The notes under the pieces were generated by a model. It made no database searches and was not told the DNA's origin. It saw nothing but the letters and a program-made list of their open reading frames with translations. Of a DNA stretch of 7,220 nt, positions 5,687 to 7,220 are shown piece by piece (position 1 is the stretch's first letter; the number at the start of each line of letters is the position of its first letter). The translations under genes and the position numbers were made by a program. Location: the NCBI GenBank assembly GCA_023144115.1, contig JAGLGH010000324.1, positions 1 through 7,220 of the forward strand, read 5' to 3'. This DNA comes from Nanobdellota archaeon. GTDB lineage: Archaea; Nanobdellota; Nanobdellia; Woesearchaeales; JAGLGH01.

Positions 5687-6637
5687 TTATTCGTGAAAAA
5701 ACATTCCCATCCAGGATTCTGGTTTTAATTTATAATGTGCAGCTTCATTTGGGCTTATGCCATCCTTTCTGCTTAGCCCGCCATGGATCCTGCTGTTATA
5801 CCATGCAACAAACTGGTCAAAAGTCCTAAATTTAAGGCGATGCTCTTCATAAGTTCTGAACCACCTCTTATTTTTGCAATTGATGCGAGGATTATCTTTG
5901 GAATTGTGCATAAACTTAATATTTTTTGAAGCAAGAAAGTTTTGCAGATATTGTAATGTTTTTTTAGTCTTTTGCTGATTGTCCAAAAATAAATTTCCAT
6001 TAACATAAACAGTTCCCACATGGGTGCGATAGTTATTCCAGTAAAATTCTTGTGCATAGGTAGCAAGTTCAATTCCTTTTTCAGGCGCAGCCTTCTCAAT
6101 CTCTAACCCTCTGACAATCTGCCTGGAAGCATCATCAATATAAACAAGAACTTTTTTACCAGGGATGCATTTGCTTATATGGCAATCTATATGGCCTAAG
6201 GATCCTGTATGGCCTGCTGAAACAGGATGATATGCCCTTGAATTTTGTCTTTTTTTATTGGTGCAGGATGGCCTGGGCTTTTTCTTTTCAACTTCTTCTT
6301 TAGCTAATTTTTTAGATAAGAGATATTCATGAATCTTATTATGAGGTATGTTGATCTTGAAATTTTTGAAAATATACAAGCGAAGCAAAGTTGCTCCTAA
6401 CAGGGATTTTGCATGCGCTTTATCAATTATTGTTTTCTCTTTTTTTGTCAGGATTCTCTTTGGCCTCCTTTTCATGCTTAACTGAGGTATCCTGCCTGTC
6501 TTTTTATATTGAGCTTTCAGCTGCAGAAACCTGCGCACCTTAACTCCGCAAAAAGCAGCCAATTCCTTATTTTTAAGGTCCTGCGCATCCTTATCTGTCA
6601 GAGCCCATACCAGCTTATCAGAATTTAATCTTGCCAT
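5687..6637 (-). CDS. IS481-like DDE transposase, apparently catalytically dead
   Basis: The frame is a 316-aa uninterrupted IS481/IS3-superfamily transposase. An N-terminal helix-turn-helix region (about 5-50: MARLNSDKLVWALTDKD, then LKNKELAAFCGVKVRRFLQL) and the linker KTGRIPQL precede an rve integrase core. The first catalytic Asp is D151 in GHIDCH. The second should lie in an (S/T)DxGxxF motif, but the matching stretch, anchored by the F and a following N, reads YVNGNLF (211-217), with V212 at the Asp position. The third, Glu in PQTNGKxERF, is K257 in PRINCKNKRW. RTYEEHR (261-267) and WYNSRIHGGLS are kept. Losing two of three metal-binding acids should abolish activity. The start at ATG 6637 fits the family N-terminus (MARL) and has AGGG about 8 nt upstream. 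In-frame starts at 6673 (ATG) and 6694 (TTG) would add residues that do not look conserved. The motif comparison is from memory of the family, not an alignment. Confidence 0.85.
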   Translation of the reverse strand: MARLNSDKLVWALTDKDAQDLKNKELAAFCGVKVRRFLQLKAQYKKTGRIPQLSMKRRPKRILTKKEKTIIDKAHAKSLLGATLLRLYIFKNFKINIPHNKIHEYLLSKKLAKEEVEKKKPRPSCTNKKRQNSRAYHPVSAGHTGSLGHIDCHISKCIPGKKVLVYIDDASRQIVRGLEIEKAAPEKGIELATYAQEFYWNNYRTHVGTVYVNGNLFLDNQQKTKKTLQYLQNFLASKNIKFMHNSKDNPRINCKNKRWFRTYEEHRLKFRTFDQFVAWYNSRIHGGLSRKDGISPNEAAHYKLKPESWMGMFFHE

Positions 6638-6788
6638 ATAACAACCCTGTATTGGGCCATGGTAATGATTCATGAAGAAATAGAAATAGTCCAAAGAGAA
6701 TCAGGCCATAATCTTAATACATCACATCCAGCCTGAGCAATAATAAAAAAATCCCTATTATCGGACTACTATCTAATTCCCAATTATA

Positions 6789-6803
6789 CATTGTCGACCA
6801 ACA
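6789..6803 (-). repeat. Terminal inverted repeat, right end
   Basis: CATTGTCGACCAACA on the plus strand is the exact reverse complement of the left end at 5505-5519. The 151 bp between it and the transposase start hold no gene. Confidence 0.9.
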
Positions 6804-6851
6804 CAATTAATATAGAATAAGAAATCAGTAATTATATCTATATATATTTTC

Positions 6852-6868
6852 GGTTTAATTGTTAAACC
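6852..6868 (-). terminator. Small hairpin downstream of the receiver pseudogene
   Basis: GGTTTAA and TTAAACC form a perfect 7-bp stem with a 3-nt loop, 25 bp beyond the final stop of the minus-strand receiver pseudogene. No clean T-run follows on that strand, so terminator function is a guess. It may be a remnant of the original locus. Confidence 0.3.
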
Positions 6869-6892
6869 TGATTATACCACAGAGTTTAATCT

Positions 6893-7051
6893 CTAATGGG
6901 AATAACGAGGAATTCTCTCTTCTTTGGCAATCAGCTTTAAGGCATCTTTTCCATTTGCTGCGCCGCCCACCTTGTATCCTCATGTTTCCATAAGTATTTT
7001 CACCGTATTAAATGTATTCAGGTCATCCTCAACATATAAAAATCGTTTCAT
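6893..7051 (-). pseudogene. Response-regulator receiver (CheY-like) domain fragment, stop-interrupted and truncated
   Basis: Read from ATG 7051 on the minus strand, the peptide MKRFLYVEDDLNTFNTVKIL continues to an in-frame TGA at 6980-6982. It then resumes in the same frame with GYKVGGAANGKDALKLIAKE and ends at TAG 6893-6895. This is the classic start of a receiver domain: the VEDD acidic pair on the first strand, then the helix, then the GYxVxxAxNGxxALxL pattern. A normal receiver is about 120 aa and would go on to the phospho-acceptor Asp (DLILLD); here the match stops after about 45 residues and the rest is missing. The stop plus truncation make it a pseudogene. It sits between the insertion element and a further copy of its terminal repeat, so transposition or recombination probably caused the loss. 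TGA is an ordinary stop elsewhere in the window (the UbiA-like gene), so recoding is unlikely. No strong ribosome binding site is seen. Confidence 0.72.
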
Positions 7052-7198
7052 TTGTTATCCATCTCATTTGGCAACATCTATTTCTTATACTAATCTCTCA
7101 GCTGCCACTTATAGTTCACACAAAAGTATTATAAATATTAAAGCATATTAAAAATAAATGCACATCCAGATTAGCCGCTTCTTATGCACCAGAAAATT

Positions 7199-7213
7199 TG
7201 TTGGTCGACAATG
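7199..7213 (+). repeat. Third copy of the insertion-sequence end, at the window edge
   Basis: TGTTGGTCGACAATG is identical to the left terminal repeat at 5505-5519 and in the same orientation. Four of the next seven bases (CTGA, 7217-7220) also match the left end at the same spacing (5523-5526), more than the right end does. It therefore probably starts a second copy of the element that runs past the window. The stretch 7052-7198 before it holds no recognisable gene. Confidence 0.75.
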
Positions 7214-7220
7214 CATCTGA

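Larger units (their letters stand above)
5505..6803 (-). mobile_element. IS481-like insertion sequence, 1299 bp, with intact ends
   Basis: The element is bounded by a perfect 15-bp inverted repeat, TGTTGGTCGACAATG at 5505-5519 and its reverse complement at 6789-6803, and begins and ends in the TGT/ACA form common in this group. It contains one transposase gene on the minus strand, about 167 bp from the left end and 166 bp from the right end, a normal layout and size for an IS481-type element. Flanking bases (ACTCTAT on the left, CAATTAA on the right) show no clear target-site duplication, so it is old, rearranged, or produced by a recombination event. Confidence 0.85.

Noticed and set aside
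5773..6099. A 108-codon minus-strand frame inside the transposase
   Set aside because: It is an out-of-frame shadow of the transposase and shows none of its motifs.
5497..6812. Target-site duplication around the insertion element
   Set aside because: The flanks ACTCTAT and CAATTAA share no convincing direct repeat.
6980..6982. TGA in the receiver fragment as a recoded sense codon
   Set aside because: TGA ends the UbiA-like gene in the same window, and the fragment is truncated anyway, so ordinary decay is the simpler explanation.
6924..7151. A 75-codon plus-strand frame
   Set aside because: It lies antisense to the receiver-domain pseudogene, whose motifs are clear on the other strand.
6789..7213. 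A MITE bounded by the second and third 15-bp repeats
   Set aside because: The repeats point the wrong way for an element between them: the TGT ends face inward, so they belong to elements on either side.

Overview
This is a 7.2 kb, AT-rich window, most likely from an archaeal (possibly DPANN-type) or candidate-phylum metagenome contig. An archaeal source is suggested, not proven, by a single-domain KaiC/RAD55-like ATPase, a V4R-domain protein, a short citrate-synthase-fold protein, a UbiA-family membrane enzyme, an IS481-like transposase, strong GGAGG-type ribosome binding sites and frequent AGA/AGG arginine codons. No rRNA, tRNA or CRISPR array was seen.

Left part, plus strand (1-2117): the end (or all) of a small unrecognised reading frame is joined by an ATGA stop/start overlap to a KaiC-like ATPase with an intact Walker A motif and paired catalytic glutamates. 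After a 153-bp gap comes a 369-aa protein with a cysteine-bearing V4R ligand-binding domain followed by what looks like a second, cysteine-free copy of the same fold. KaiC-like ATPases have been proposed as signal-transduction hubs in archaea and V4R is a small-molecule-binding domain, so this pair reads as a sensory module.

Middle part, minus strand (5074/5026 down to 2121): a very tight three-gene operon. A UbiA-superfamily prenyltransferase-like membrane protein overlaps by 17 nt a short citrate synthase/citryl-CoA lyase-like enzyme, and 1 nt separates that from a B12-binding-domain radical SAM enzyme. The spacing implies one pathway. UbiA proteins attach polyprenyl chains, the citrate-synthase fold makes or breaks C-C bonds on acyl-CoA, and B12-type radical SAM enzymes (BchE, HpnJ/HpnR and the archaeal lipid enzyme Grs are relatives) modify unactivated carbons. 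A modified isoprenoid lipid or quinone-like product is a reasonable guess, but the substrate cannot be read from sequence. The operon is convergent with the V4R gene, with only 3 nt between the stop codons.

Right part (5096-7220) is a decayed, transposon-affected region. It holds a small gene apparently split by one extra T, then a 1299-bp IS481-like element with perfect 15-bp terminal inverted repeats. Its transposase frame is uninterrupted but seems to have lost two of three DDE residues. Next come a truncated, stop-interrupted response-regulator receiver pseudogene and a third exact copy of the 15-bp end at the window edge, suggesting a second copy of the element begins there.
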